Below, piece by piece: positions 24,134 through 33,455 of a stretch of DNA of 64,000 nucleotides (the first letter of the stretch is position 1; the number at the start of each line of letters is the position of its first letter). This DNA is from Chryseobacterium kimseyorum (GTDB lineage Bacteria; Bacteroidota; Bacteroidia; Flavobacteriales; Weeksellaceae). Both the position numbers and the translations under genes were made by a program. The notes beneath the pieces are model-generated. The model had not been told where the DNA came from. It saw only the letters and a list, made by a program, of their open reading frames with translations, and did no database searches. The DNA lies in assembly GCF_025971945.1 (NCBI RefSeq), contig NZ_JAPDHW010000006.1:186001-250000 (forward strand), read 5' to 3'.

Positions 24134-25540
24134 ATGACAGTTTATCACCTTAGCACAGAATGTTATCCTGTAGCCAAAGTCGGAGGTTTGGCCGACGTCG
24201 TTGGAGCTTTACCGAAGTATCAGAATAAAATGAAGGATGTGGATGCCAAAGTAGTGATGCCATGGTATAATAAATCTTTTGTTTATGATCATGAATTTGA
24301 TGTGGTTTTTGACGGCTTCATTCACCAGGGGCAGAATATGCTTCAGGTTCAGGTATTAAAAGAAAAAACCAATACGTTGGGCTTTGAACTGTTTATGGTA
24401 AAAATTCCCGGACTGTTGGATCGTGAAAATCCTTACGGATATCAGGATGAAAGCTTCCAGTTTTTGGCATTTCAACATGGTGTCTTACATTGGCTGACTG
24501 CGATGCAGATTCGTCCTGACGTTCTGCACTGCCATGATTATCATACCGGATTAGTTCCTTTTATGGTAGAGAACTGTCCTGAATTTGGTTTTTTAAAAGG
24601 TATTAAAACGATTGGAACAATTCATAATGGTGAATATCAGGGGATGATGCGTTGGGATATGATTCATTATATGCCATCTTTTGATCATTATAAATGGGGA
24701 CTTTTGGATTGGAACGGATTTATCAATCCTTTGGCCTGTATGATTAAATGCTGTACAGCTTTTACCACAGTATCTGAAGGATACCTTGAGGAACTTTTTG
24801 TGAGTTTTAGAGGTTTGGAGAGTTTAGTCCGTGACGAATTTGGAAAAGCATACGGAATTATCAACGGGATTGATAGCGATGTCTGGAATCCTGAAACCGA
24901 TCCTATGCTTGATTTTAATTTTAATAAAAAAAATGTTCTCAAAATCAAAAAGAAGAACAAGCAGAAATTGTGTAAAGAATATAATCTGAATCCGGATTTG
25001 CCGCTTTTTGCGTTTATCGGAAGGTTTGCCACAGAAAAAGGAGCAGATTTACTGCCCGATGTAATCTGGAGAAGTATAAAGCAAACTTACGGCTCACTTA
25101 ATATTATGGTTTTGGGATCAGGTAACACGTATATTGAAGATAAATTAAAGGAACTGAACTATGTTTACGCCAATTTTGCGACAGATATTGGTTATAAAGA
25201 ACATTTATCTCACAAAATTTACGCTTCGGCAGATTTTTTGTTGATGCCTTCGAGGGTAGAGCCTTGCGGTCTTAATCAAATGTATGCCATGCGCTACGGA
25301 ACAGTTCCCGTGGTAAGTTATACCGGAGGTTTGAGAGACACTGTAAAGGATATTTCAACAGGCGGTTCAGGATTAAATTTCACTTATCCTGGAGTTGATG
25401 ATATTATTCATGCAATGGTTCGCGGCTTAGCGATCTACAATCAGAAAAAGGCGATGGATGATTTGGTACTGTCAAATATGAATTTTGACTTTGCATGGGA
25501 GAAATCTGCGGAAAAGTATTTAGCTTTATATAAGAACTAA
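24134..25540 (+). CDS. glgA: Glycogen synthase
   Basis: The 468-aa GT5 glycosyltransferase elongates glycogen from ADP-glucose. Visible motifs: AKVGGLADVVGALPK (ADP-glucose binding, about 14-28), DVLHCHDYHTGLVPF, and a C-terminal GT-B nucleotide site with FIGRFATEKGADLL, MPSRVEPCGLNQMYAMRYG and TGGLRDTV. It begins 2 nt after the glgB stop, so the two are cotranscribed and probably translationally coupled. glgC in the same operon makes the substrate. Confidence 0.96.
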   Translation: MTVYHLSTECYPVAKVGGLADVVGALPKYQNKMKDVDAKVVMPWYNKSFVYDHEFDVVFDGFIHQGQNMLQVQVLKEKTNTLGFELFMVKIPGLLDRENPYGYQDESFQFLAFQHGVLHWLTAMQIRPDVLHCHDYHTGLVPFMVENCPEFGFLKGIKTIGTIHNGEYQGMMRWDMIHYMPSFDHYKWGLLDWNGFINPLACMIKCCTAFTTVSEGYLEELFVSFRGLESLVRDEFGKAYGIINGIDSDVWNPETDPMLDFNFNKKNVLKIKKKNKQKLCKEYNLNPDLPLFAFIGRFATEKGADLLPDVIWRSIKQTYGSLNIMVLGSGNTYIEDKLKELNYVYANFATDIGYKEHLSHKIYASADFLLMPSRVEPCGLNQMYAMRYGTVPVVSYTGGLRDTVKDISTGGSGLNFTYPGVDDIIHAMVRGLAIYNQKKAMDDLVLSNMNFDFAWEKSAEKYLALYKN

Positions 25541-25550
25541 ATTATTAAGA

Positions 25551-25988
25551 GTGAAAAATAAAGCATACTTTCTAACCGCTGCATCATTTTTGATCTCAGT
25601 GTCTGGTTTAGCTCAAAACAGTAATCAGTCGATGAACAACACAATGTTGATGAACCGTCAGCAGACGGCTGCGGCAATGCAGTCGATGAACTTTGGAAGA
25701 TCGTTGATGTCAAATCACAGCAAATTTTTTGCGCCCAAACAGAAAGAGCTTGATCTTTTCAGGAGACTTTCAGTCAATAACGCGAAAAAGATTGAAGAAC
25801 TCGAAGCTGAAATTGCAGAAAAGCAAAGCAGTTTGGAAAGCAGTGATAATGCAGAAAAGATTCAGAAACAGATAAAAAGAAAAGAGTTTTGGCTGAAGAT
25901 TGCAAGAAAAGAGAAAATAAAATTTGAGACTGCAATAACCCAGCTTGAAGCCGAAATTGCAGCTTCTGAGAATGCTTTAAATAAATAA
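25551..25988 (+). CDS. Secreted coiled-coil protein in the glycogen operon
   Basis: From a GTG at 25551 the product has 145 aa. A signal peptide (NKAYFLTAASFLISVSGLAQ) is followed by a Met/Asn/Gln-rich stretch (about 24-55) and a long Glu/Lys-rich coiled coil (about 65-145; KIEELEAEIAEKQSSLES). It starts 10 nt after glgA and precedes glgC by 52 nt. An exported helical protein inside a cytoplasmic glycogen operon is unexpected. The function is unknown and I do not recognise a family. The GTG start is supported by the fitting signal peptide. Confidence 0.7.
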   Translation: MKNKAYFLTAASFLISVSGLAQNSNQSMNNTMLMNRQQTAAAMQSMNFGRSLMSNHSKFFAPKQKELDLFRRLSVNNAKKIEELEAEIAEKQSSLESSDNAEKIQKQIKRKEFWLKIARKEKIKFETAITQLEAEIAASENALNK

Positions 25989-26040
25989 AAAATAAATCAA
26001 GAAAAGTATACTAATAATTAGATAAACCACAAATAAATTT

Positions 26041-27309
26041 ATGAATCCAAATGTCATTTCAATCGTTTTAGGAGGAGGAAGAGGTACAAGGCTTTTCCCA
26101 TTAACGTACTCAAGATCAAAACCTGCTGTACCCATTGCCGGAAAGTACAGATTGGTTGATATTCCAATTTCAAACTGTTTAAATTCGGGTTTAAATAAAA
26201 TATTAGTATTAACGCAGTTTAATTCTGCGTCACTGAATGCTCACATCAAAAATTCATATCATTTTGATATTTTCAGCAAAGGTTTCGTAGATATTTTAGC
26301 TGCAGAACAGAATGTTGAAAACGAAAGTTGGTTCCAGGGAACTGCAGATGCGGTTCGTCAGTCGATGAAACATTTGGAAAAATATGATTATGAATATATT
26401 TTAATTCTTTCGGGAGATCAGCTGTATCAGATGGATTTTAATGCGATGCTTGATTTCCATATAGAAAATGGCGGCGACGTTACCATTGCAACAATTCCTG
26501 TCAATGCAAAAGATGCCACAGGTTTTGGAATTTTAAAATCTGATGACGAAGGAAATATAACCTCCTTTATTGAAAAACCAAGCTATGACCTTTTAGACGG
26601 TCTGCAGTCTGAAGTTTCAGATAAAAACAAAGCTGACGGAAAAGAATATCTGGCTTCAATGGGAATTTATATTTTCACCAAAACAATTTTGAAAAAAATG
26701 TTTGAAGACGGAGCTGGAGACGATTTCGGGAAAGATATTATCCCAAGCTCCATCGGAAAATACAGCACGTTAAGTTATCAGTATGAAGGATACTGGACAG
26801 ATATCGGGACCATAGAATCTTTCTACGAAGCGAATCTGGATCTCTGTCAGGATTTCCCACAGTTCAATCTTTTTTCATCTTCTCCTATTTACACGAGAGC
26901 AAGAATGCTTCCACCTTCAAAAATCAACGGTTCTTATGTGAGCAAAGCGGTATTTGGAGACGGCTGTATTATTCTGGCTGATAAAATTGAAAACTCAGTT
27001 ATTGGAAACAGAACGAGAATTGACAAAGGCAGCACCATCGTAAATTCTTACGTAATGGGAGCCGATTTCTACCAAAATACTACTGAAATTGTCATGAACG
27101 ACAGAGAAGGAAGACCAAATATGGGAATCGGAAAATACTGTTATATTGAAAAAGCTATTCTTGACAAAAACTGTTACATCGGAGATAATGTTCGGATTAT
27201 TGGCGGTAAACATATGGAAGACGGAGATTACGGAACGCATTCTGTGCAAGACGGAATTGTTGTAATCAAGAAAGGCGCCGTGCTTCAGCCAGGAACTCAT
27301 ATCGGATAA
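26041..27309 (+). CDS. glgC: Glucose-1-phosphate adenylyltransferase
   Basis: The 422-aa protein makes ADP-glucose from ATP and glucose-1-phosphate, the committed step of glycogen synthesis. The pyrophosphorylase domain opens with ISIVLGGGRGTRLFPLT, and contains YSRSKPAVPIAGKYRLVDIP, LSGDQLYQMDF and SFIEKPSYD. The C-terminal left-handed beta-helix hexapeptide region has VFGDGCIILADKIENSVIGN and GIGKYCYIEKAILDKNCYIG. It is the last gene of the operon and is followed by a terminator. Confidence 0.96.
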   Translation: MNPNVISIVLGGGRGTRLFPLTYSRSKPAVPIAGKYRLVDIPISNCLNSGLNKILVLTQFNSASLNAHIKNSYHFDIFSKGFVDILAAEQNVENESWFQGTADAVRQSMKHLEKYDYEYILILSGDQLYQMDFNAMLDFHIENGGDVTIATIPVNAKDATGFGILKSDDEGNITSFIEKPSYDLLDGLQSEVSDKNKADGKEYLASMGIYIFTKTILKKMFEDGAGDDFGKDIIPSSIGKYSTLSYQYEGYWTDIGTIESFYEANLDLCQDFPQFNLFSSSPIYTRARMLPPSKINGSYVSKAVFGDGCIILADKIENSVIGNRTRIDKGSTIVNSYVMGADFYQNTTEIVMNDREGRPNMGIGKYCYIEKAILDKNCYIGDNVRIIGGKHMEDGDYGTHSVQDGIVVIKKGAVLQPGTHIG

Positions 27310-27333
27310 TAATTACATTACTATACAAACTGG

Positions 27334-27362
27334 AGTGATCAATATATTGGTCACTTTTTTTA
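27334..27362 (+). terminator. Terminator of the glycogen operon
   Basis: AGTGATCAA pairs with TTGGTCACT (one wobble) around a 4-nt loop, followed by a T run. Confidence 0.8.
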
Positions 27363-27381
27363 TTTGTATTACTTTTGTGCG

Positions 27382-28422
27382 ATGCGTTTTTTTAAAATCA
27401 TAGCCGTAATTGTTATTTTTCTGGTAGGAGCTTATGCTGCTTCCATGTATTTCTTTGTAGACGAAAGTAAAAGTTTCAAAGTTGAGAAAGAAGTAGATTA
27501 TCCTTTAGACAAAGTCTTTAACCAGTTCAATAATTTACAGCATTTCACGAGATGGAATAACTTTTTTACAAGTTCTAAAACAATTACCATAGATTATTAT
27601 ACTCCTTACGAAGGGCAGGGAAGTGCTATCAGCTACAATGATCCTAAAAGTGAAGACGGTGGTGAAATGTTCATTCGTTACGAAAATCCCAACAAAACGT
27701 TGAGATATCAGCTCTTTGAAGACGAAGATGAAAACCCGACATTAATCGACGTTAAGTTCACGCCGGTTTCTGCAGAAAAAACAAAAATTACCTGGTTTGT
27801 TCACACTCCGAAACTTTCAGTTTTAACGCGAGCTCAGAACTTCTGGACCGAAGATAAATTCACCGACAATATCGACAAAAGTATGGTGAATCTTAAAAAT
27901 GTTTTAGGCAATAAAGTTTCAAAAGATAATCAGCTGGCTTCGATTAAATATGACAGTCTGATGGTTGAAAAAGAAGAGGCCAAAATGATTTTGGGCGTAA
28001 GCGTAAGTACATCCAATAAAAAAGACGCTCTGTACAGAAATATTGTGATGAATTATAATAAGGTGTATAATTATGTGACAATGGATTTGGGCAAGAAAGA
28101 TGATGAATTTGGTTACCCAATTCTGATTACTGATGCAGATAATTTTAAAGATAACGAAGTTTCTTATTATTTTGGAATTCCTTTATCTAAAAAATTCGGA
28201 GTCAACGATAATAATTTCAGCTTTAGATCGATCAGTCCTACTCAAAATTATGTGATTTATTATAAAGGAACGTATGCCGGAAGAGTGAAGGCAATTCAGC
28301 AGTTAATGCAAAAAGCAAAAACCGATGAGATGCGTTATGGTGATATTTATCAGACTTTCATAGAGCAGCCTTTAGAGAATCAGGATGTCAATATGAAGCT
28401 TTCGTTATCTGTTTATAAATAA
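27382..28422 (+). CDS. SRPBCC-fold (polyketide cyclase-like) membrane-anchored protein
   Basis: Starting at ATG 27382 (MRFFKIIAVIVIFLVGAYAA) the product has 346 aa. An N-terminal membrane anchor precedes a START/SRPBCC-type domain (about 30-170: VEKEVDYPLDKVFNQFNNLQ, HFTRWNNFF, ISYNDPKSEDGGEMF, KITWFVHTPK). A second, GyrI-like half follows (about 190-345), with QNYVIYYKGTYAGRVKAIQQ. SRPBCC folds bind hydrophobic ligands; the ligand is unknown here. The start at 27364 (TTG) is disfavoured because it overlaps the terminator before it. Confidence 0.75.
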   Translation: MRFFKIIAVIVIFLVGAYAASMYFFVDESKSFKVEKEVDYPLDKVFNQFNNLQHFTRWNNFFTSSKTITIDYYTPYEGQGSAISYNDPKSEDGGEMFIRYENPNKTLRYQLFEDEDENPTLIDVKFTPVSAEKTKITWFVHTPKLSVLTRAQNFWTEDKFTDNIDKSMVNLKNVLGNKVSKDNQLASIKYDSLMVEKEEAKMILGVSVSTSNKKDALYRNIVMNYNKVYNYVTMDLGKKDDEFGYPILITDADNFKDNEVSYYFGIPLSKKFGVNDNNFSFRSISPTQNYVIYYKGTYAGRVKAIQQLMQKAKTDEMRYGDIYQTFIEQPLENQDVNMKLSLSVYK

Positions 28423-28546
28423 ATATGATACAAATCACTTCTTTATGTTTTTTTTAATAGTTTGAGTCTGCCCCAAGTCGGTTTTTTTTATTAAATTTGA
28501 AGATTAATACGACTAACAAAATTTAATAAATAGACCAACTGTAATA

Positions 28547-31363
28547 ATGGACAGATTTTCATTCCTAAACGCAGCTCATTCTCAGTTAATTGAGGATTTA
28601 TACCAACAGTACTTAAAATTTCCGGACTCTTTAGAACCATCATGGAAAGCCTTTTTTCAAGGCTTTGATTTTGCATTGGAGAATTATTCTGATGAAGAAG
28701 ACATTCAGCAAATCAAAAACGTGGGAAATTCTTCTCCTGCAGTTCAGCAGATTTCTCAGGCAGCATCTAACGGTGAAGTTCCTGAGCATATCAAAAAGGA
28801 ATTTAAGGTGGTAAATCTTATCGAAGCTTACAGAACGAGAGGCCACTTGTTTACAAAAACCAATCCTGTCCGAGAAAGAAGGCACTACACGCCGACTTTA
28901 GATATCGAAAATTTTGGTCTTGACCAGTCAGATTTGAACACAAAATTCAACTGTGCTGTTGAAACCGGAATGAAAGGTCCTGCAACTTTACAGGAACTGA
29001 TCAGACATCTTGAAACAATCTACTGTGACTCAATTGGTGTGGAGTATACTTACATCAACAATATCGAGGAAAAAGATTTTATCAAGCAGTGGATTCAGGT
29101 TAATGAAAATCATCCAAGCCTTAATGCAAACGAAAAAACCGAGATTTTACTTAAATTAAATCAGGCAGTTGCATTTGAAAATTATCTACATACTAAATTT
29201 GTTGGTCAGAAAAGATTCTCGTTAGAGGGTGGTGAATCTTTGATTCCCGCTTTGGATCAGTTGATCTCAAGATCTTCACAGTTAGGCGTTGACGAGGTGG
29301 TACTGGGTATGGCTCACAGAGGTAGATTGAATGTATTGACCAATATTTTCGGGAAATCATACAAGCAGATTTTCTCAGAATTTGAAGGAAAAGAATTTGA
29401 AGAAGATGTATTCTCAGGTGATGTAAAATATCACTTAGGTTCATCTAAAAAAATAAAAACAGCATCGGGAGAGGAAGTTTCAATTAATTTAACTCCAAAC
29501 CCGTCTCACTTAGAAACTGTTGCTGCTTTGGTGGAAGGTATCTGCCGTGCTAAAGTAGATGATCGTTACAAAGGTGATTATAAAAAGATTTTACCAATCG
29601 TTATTCACGGTGACGGTGCCTTGGCTGGTCAGGGTATCGCTTACGAAGTTGCTCAGATGATGACTTTGGAAGGTTATAAAACCGGTGGTACGGTTCATAT
29701 TGTTGTCAACAACCAGGTTTCATTTACGACCAATTATGCCGATGCAAGATCTTCTACATACTGTACAGATATTGCTAAGGTGACAGAATCTCCTGTAATG
29801 CACGTAAATGCTGACGATGCTGAAGCGGTAGTTCATGCAATTCATTTTGCTGCTGATTTCAGAGCTAAATTTGGTAAAGACGTTTACATCGATTTATTAG
29901 GATACAGAAAATATGGTCATAACGAAGGGGATGAGCCAAGATTTACCCAGCCTAATCTGTATAAATTAATCTCAAAACATCCTAACCCAAGAGAAATCTA
30001 TAAAGATAAACTCTTGAAAGACAGCATTACATCAAACGATGTGATTGCAAAAATGGAAACTGAATTCAAAGCACTTTTAGATAAAGACTTTGATGCTTCG
30101 AAGGAAATCGAGAAAAATGTGATGGATATCTTCATGGCAGATGACTGGACAAATTTCCCTATTGCAAAAAGAGGTGCAGTGCAGAATGCTGTTGATACAG
30201 GATATGATTTAGATAAATTGAAAGAGTTGGCTATTAAAATGTCAACACTTCCTGCGGATAAAAAATTCATCAATAAGATTACAAGACTTTTTGACAACCG
30301 TGTAAAAGCGATCGAAGGAAACTCTTTAGACTGGGCTCTGGGAGAATGGTTGGCGTATGCTACTCTTCTTGTTGAAGGTCATAATATCAGAATTTCTGGT
30401 GAAGATGTGGAAAGAGGAACATTCTCTCACAGACACGCCGTGGTAAAAACTGAAGATACAGAAGAAGAATACATTCCTTTAAAAGAAGTTTCAGAAAGCA
30501 GATTTGATGTTTTCAACTCTCACCTTTCAGAATACGGAGTTTTAGGATTTGATTACGGTTATGCGATGGCATCTCCAAATACTTTAACAATCTGGGAAGC
30601 TCAGTTCGGAGATTTCGTAAATGGAGCTCAGATTATTGTTGACCAGTATTTGGCTGCAGCAGAAGAAAAATGGAAGATTCAGGACGGTCTTGTAATGCTG
30701 TTGCCTCACGGTTCGGAAGGGCAGGGTGCAGAACACTCTTCAGCAAGATTAGAAAGATTCTTAACGCTTTGTGCGAATGAAAATATGGTCGTGGCAAACA
30801 TTACTTCTCCTGCCAACTATTTCCACCTGTTGAGAAGACAGTTGAAGTGGTCGTTCAGAAAACCGTTGATCGTGATGAGTCCAAAATCATTACTTAGACA
30901 TCCGAAAGTGGTTTCTCCACTGGAAGATTTCGCAAATAAAGGTTTCCAGCCGATCTTTGATGATCCTACAGCAGATCCTAAAAAAGTTGAAAAATTAGTT
31001 CTTTGTTCAGGTAAACTGTACTTCGAATTATTAGCTAAGAAAGAAGAATTGAATTGTGAAAATGTTGCTTTGGTAAGATTTGAGCAGTTGTATCCACTTC
31101 AGACTGATGCGATAGAAGCTGTGTTCGAGAAATATGAAAACAAAACTTCAATTGTTTGGGCTCAGGAAGAACCGGAAAACATGGGAGCATGGTCTTATAT
31201 CTTAAGAAATTTCAGAGATACAGGAATTCAGGTTATCTCGCCGGTACCAAGTGGTGCTCCGGCTCCTGGAAGTCACAAAATGTTTGAGAAAAACCAGAAT
31301 CTTGTGATCAACAGAGTTTTCGACAGAGATGATGCTCCGGCTAAAAGACCTGTTACCGCTTAA
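28547..31363 (+). CDS. sucA: 2-oxoglutarate dehydrogenase E1
   Basis: The 938-aa thiamine-diphosphate enzyme decarboxylates 2-oxoglutarate in the TCA cycle and passes the succinyl group to E2. The N-terminus MDRFSFLNAAHSQLIEDLYQ is typical. ThDP and catalytic segments: EVVLGMAHRGRLNVLTNIFG, HGDGALAGQGIAYEV, VVNNQVSFTTNY and YGHNEGDEPRFTQP. The C-terminal transketolase-like half has LLPHGSEGQGAEHSSARLER. It sits 39 nt before sucB, forming the sucAB operon. E3 (lpd) is not in the window. Confidence 0.97.
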   Translation: MDRFSFLNAAHSQLIEDLYQQYLKFPDSLEPSWKAFFQGFDFALENYSDEEDIQQIKNVGNSSPAVQQISQAASNGEVPEHIKKEFKVVNLIEAYRTRGHLFTKTNPVRERRHYTPTLDIENFGLDQSDLNTKFNCAVETGMKGPATLQELIRHLETIYCDSIGVEYTYINNIEEKDFIKQWIQVNENHPSLNANEKTEILLKLNQAVAFENYLHTKFVGQKRFSLEGGESLIPALDQLISRSSQLGVDEVVLGMAHRGRLNVLTNIFGKSYKQIFSEFEGKEFEEDVFSGDVKYHLGSSKKIKTASGEEVSINLTPNPSHLETVAALVEGICRAKVDDRYKGDYKKILPIVIHGDGALAGQGIAYEVAQMMTLEGYKTGGTVHIVVNNQVSFTTNYADARSSTYCTDIAKVTESPVMHVNADDAEAVVHAIHFAADFRAKFGKDVYIDLLGYRKYGHNEGDEPRFTQPNLYKLISKHPNPREIYKDKLLKDSITSNDVIAKMETEFKALLDKDFDASKEIEKNVMDIFMADDWTNFPIAKRGAVQNAVDTGYDLDKLKELAIKMSTLPADKKFINKITRLFDNRVKAIEGNSLDWALGEWLAYATLLVEGHNIRISGEDVERGTFSHRHAVVKTEDTEEEYIPLKEVSESRFDVFNSHLSEYGVLGFDYGYAMASPNTLTIWEAQFGDFVNGAQIIVDQYLAAAEEKWKIQDGLVMLLPHGSEGQGAEHSSARLERFLTLCANENMVVANITSPANYFHLLRRQLKWSFRKPLIVMSPKSLLRHPKVVSPLEDFANKGFQPIFDDPTADPKKVEKLVLCSGKLYFELLAKKEELNCENVALVRFEQLYPLQTDAIEAVFEKYENKTSIVWAQEEPENMGAWSYILRNFRDTGIQVISPVPSGAPAPGSHKMFEKNQNLVINRVFDRDDAPAKRPVTA

Positions 31364-31402
31364 TTATATTAAATATCCAATTAAAAAAATAAAAAATACG
31401 AT

Positions 31403-32668
31403 ATGTCAATTTTAGAAATGAAAGTTCCTTCACCGGGAGAATCAATTACAGAAGTTGAAATTGCAACTTGGCTTGTAAAAGATGGTGATTATGTACAAAA
31501 AGATCAACCAATCGCTGAAGTAGACTCAGACAAGGCAACATTAGAATTACCGGCAGAAGAAAGTGGTGTAATCACTTTAAAAGCTGAAGAAGGAGATGTA
31601 GTACAGGTAGGTCAGGTTGTTTGTTTAATTGATATGGACGCTGCTAAACCTGAAGGTGGTGCTGCTCCTGCTGCTGAAGCTCCAAAACAGGAAGAAGCGC
31701 CAAAAGCTGCTGAACCTGCAAAACAGGAAGCTCCAAAACAGGAAGCTCCAAAACCAGCTCCGGCTGCTCCTCAGTCTTATGCTACAGGTTCTCCATCTCC
31801 GGCGGCAAAGAAAATTCTTGACGAAAAAGGAATTGATGCTTCTCAGGTTTCCGGATCTGGTAGAGACGGTAGAATCTCTAAAACTGATGCTGAATTAGCT
31901 GCTGTTCCTGCAATGGGTGGAAGCTCTTTAACGTCTACCGGTGCAAGATCTACAACTACAACTAAACTTTCAGTTCTTAGAAGAAAAATCGCTCAGAGAT
32001 TAGTTTCTGTAAAGAACGAAACTGCAATGTTGACGACTTTCAATGAAGTAGATATGTCTGAAATTTTCAGATTGAGAAAACAGTATAAAGAAGAATTTGC
32101 TCAAAAACACGGAGTTGGACTTGGTTTCATGTCTTTCTTCACAAAAGCGGTTACAAGAGCGTTACAAATGTATCCGGATGTAAATGCATCAATTGACGGA
32201 GATTTCAAAACGAACTATGATTTCTGTGATATTTCAATTGCAGTTTCAGGTCCTAAAGGTCTGATGGTTCCTGTATTGAGAAATGCTGAGAATATGTCGT
32301 TCGCAAATGTTGAAGGAAACATCAAAGACCTGGCAATTAAAGTAAGAGACGGTAAAATTACAGTTGACGAAATGACAGGTGGTACTTTCACTATTACAAA
32401 CGGTGGTACTTTCGGTTCTATGTTGTCTACACCAATTATCAACCCGCCTCAGTCTGCTATCTTAGGAATGCACAATATCATCCAGAGACCGGTAGCGGTT
32501 GACGGGCAGGTGGTTATTCGTCCTATGATGTACGTGGCAATGTCTTACGATCACAGAATTATCGACGGTAAAGAGTCTGTAGGATTCCTTGTTGCGGTAA
32601 AAGAAGGAATCGACAATCCGGTAGAAATTCTATTGGGAGGAGATGAGAAAAAAGGTCTTGGATTGTAA
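31403..32668 (+). CDS. sucB: Dihydrolipoyllysine-residue succinyltransferase (E2o)
   Basis: The 421-aa E2 core of 2-oxoglutarate dehydrogenase. The lipoyl domain spans residues 1-80 (lipoyl Lys in [11 protein letters not shown]). A flexible Ala/Pro/Lys/Gln linker (about 85-125), built of PKQEA-type repeats, is followed by a peripheral-subunit-binding domain ([20 protein letters not shown]). The C-terminal catalytic domain carries the HxxxD motif in [14 protein letters not shown]. It is cotranscribed with sucA. A strong terminator follows at 32697. Confidence 0.96.
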   Translation: MSILEMKVPSPGESITEVEIATWLVKDGDYVQKDQPIAEVDSDKATLELPAEESGVITLKAEEGDVVQVGQVVCLIDMDAAKPEGGAAPAAEAPKQEEAPKAAEPAKQEAPKQEAPKPAPAAPQSYATGSPSPAAKKILDEKGIDASQVSGSGRDGRISKTDAELAAVPAMGGSSLTSTGARSTTTTKLSVLRRKIAQRLVSVKNETAMLTTFNEVDMSEIFRLRKQYKEEFAQKHGVGLGFMSFFTKAVTRALQMYPDVNASIDGDFKTNYDFCDISIAVSGPKGLMVPVLRNAENMSFANVEGNIKDLAIKVRDGKITVDEMTGGTFTITNGGTFGSMLSTPIINPPQSAILGMHNIIQRPVAVDGQVVIRPMMYVAMSYDHRIIDGKESVGFLVAVKEGIDNPVEILLGGDEKKGLGL

Positions 32669-32696
32669 AAATTAATTTCCAGGAATATCATATACA

Positions 32697-32725
32697 ATCT
32701 CGCCTTCAAAAAAGGCGAGATTTTT
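32697..32725 (+). terminator. Terminator of sucAB
   Basis: AATCTCGCCTT pairs with AAGGCGAGATT around a short loop, with a T run. Confidence 0.85.
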
Positions 32726-32749
32726 GTATCAAACAATAAAACGAACAAA

Positions 32750-33136
32750 ATGTTTTCAAAAATTACTTCAAATATTAAGGTGTCTGTGACGCCTGAGTAT
32801 GATAGCAAAAACAGTTATCCGTCTGAAAACCGATTTGTTTTTAAATACAACATCGTAATCGAGAATGACGGCGATTTCCCGATTAAAATTCTAAAAAGAA
32901 AATGGCTCATCTTTGATGTAGGATTCGGCTTTACCGAAGTGGTGGGAGATGGTGTAATCGGTCTTACTCCGGATATACAGCCAAACGATCAGTTTGCATA
33001 TTTTTCCAATGTAATGCTGCGTTCCGGTGTCGGAAATATGAGCGGTAAGTATTTGGTAAGAAACGAAGAAACTCACGAAAATTTCGAGATCGATATTCCA
33101 AAATTCAATCTGTTGTCAGCAATACTGGTTAACTGA
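32750..33136 (+). CDS. apaG: ApaG domain protein
   Basis: The 128-aa product is the conserved ApaG/DUF525 beta-sandwich: VSVTPEYDSKNSYPSENRFV, FKYNIVIENDGDFPIKILKR, WLIFDVGFGFTEVVGDGVIG and FAYFSNVMLRSGVGNMSGKY. The family is structurally similar to fibronectin-type domains, is linked to Co2+ resistance/Mg2+ homeostasis in enterics, and also occurs in F-box proteins; the biochemical function is unsettled. It is monocistronic between two terminators. Confidence 0.92.
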   Translation: MFSKITSNIKVSVTPEYDSKNSYPSENRFVFKYNIVIENDGDFPIKILKRKWLIFDVGFGFTEVVGDGVIGLTPDIQPNDQFAYFSNVMLRSGVGNMSGKYLVRNEETHENFEIDIPKFNLLSAILVN

Positions 33137-33455
33137 TTTTTGAGATAAATTGATTTGGTCAGAAAGATCAATTTTATTTTTAGGGCAGCTGTTTCCGCCT
33201 TCCGCTCCCAATTTTTTTTTTAAAACAAAAAAGATTTCCGCTCAAGTCGGGCTGCGGTTTTCACAAGACATCAAACGGCAGGTTACAGTTCAGAATTTCT
33301 CAGTGAAAGTTATTTGAACAACATCGCTTGTGAGATAATAATACTCAAATTTTACTACCTGGAAGCTTTAATTTTTATAATACTGTTCTCTTTGTTGCAG
33401 GTTCAAAAACGTATAAATCAACAGCTAAGAAAACCTGTTTTCAAAACAGTTGAAA
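33137..33455. other. Intergenic stretch with a possible dispersed repeat
   Basis: No gene is accepted here. It starts with a terminator hairpin (33147-33179), then has an unusually GC-rich block (about 33183-33280) with AGCTGTTTCCGCCTTCCGCT, a poly-T/poly-A core, and GATTTCCGCTCAAGTCGGGC. Its composition differs sharply from the neighbours. I recall similar blocks as repeated intergenic elements in Chryseobacterium-type genomes; no second copy is visible in this window. Confidence 0.4.
33147..33179 (+). terminator. Terminator after apaG
   Basis: AAATTGAT pairs with ATCAATTT across a 12-nt loop, followed by a T-rich run. Confidence 0.6.

Noticed and set aside
31629-31898. 89-codon Leu/Gln/Arg-rich frame inside sucB
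   Set aside because: It is the frameshifted reading of the Ala/Pro/Lys linker repeat of E2.
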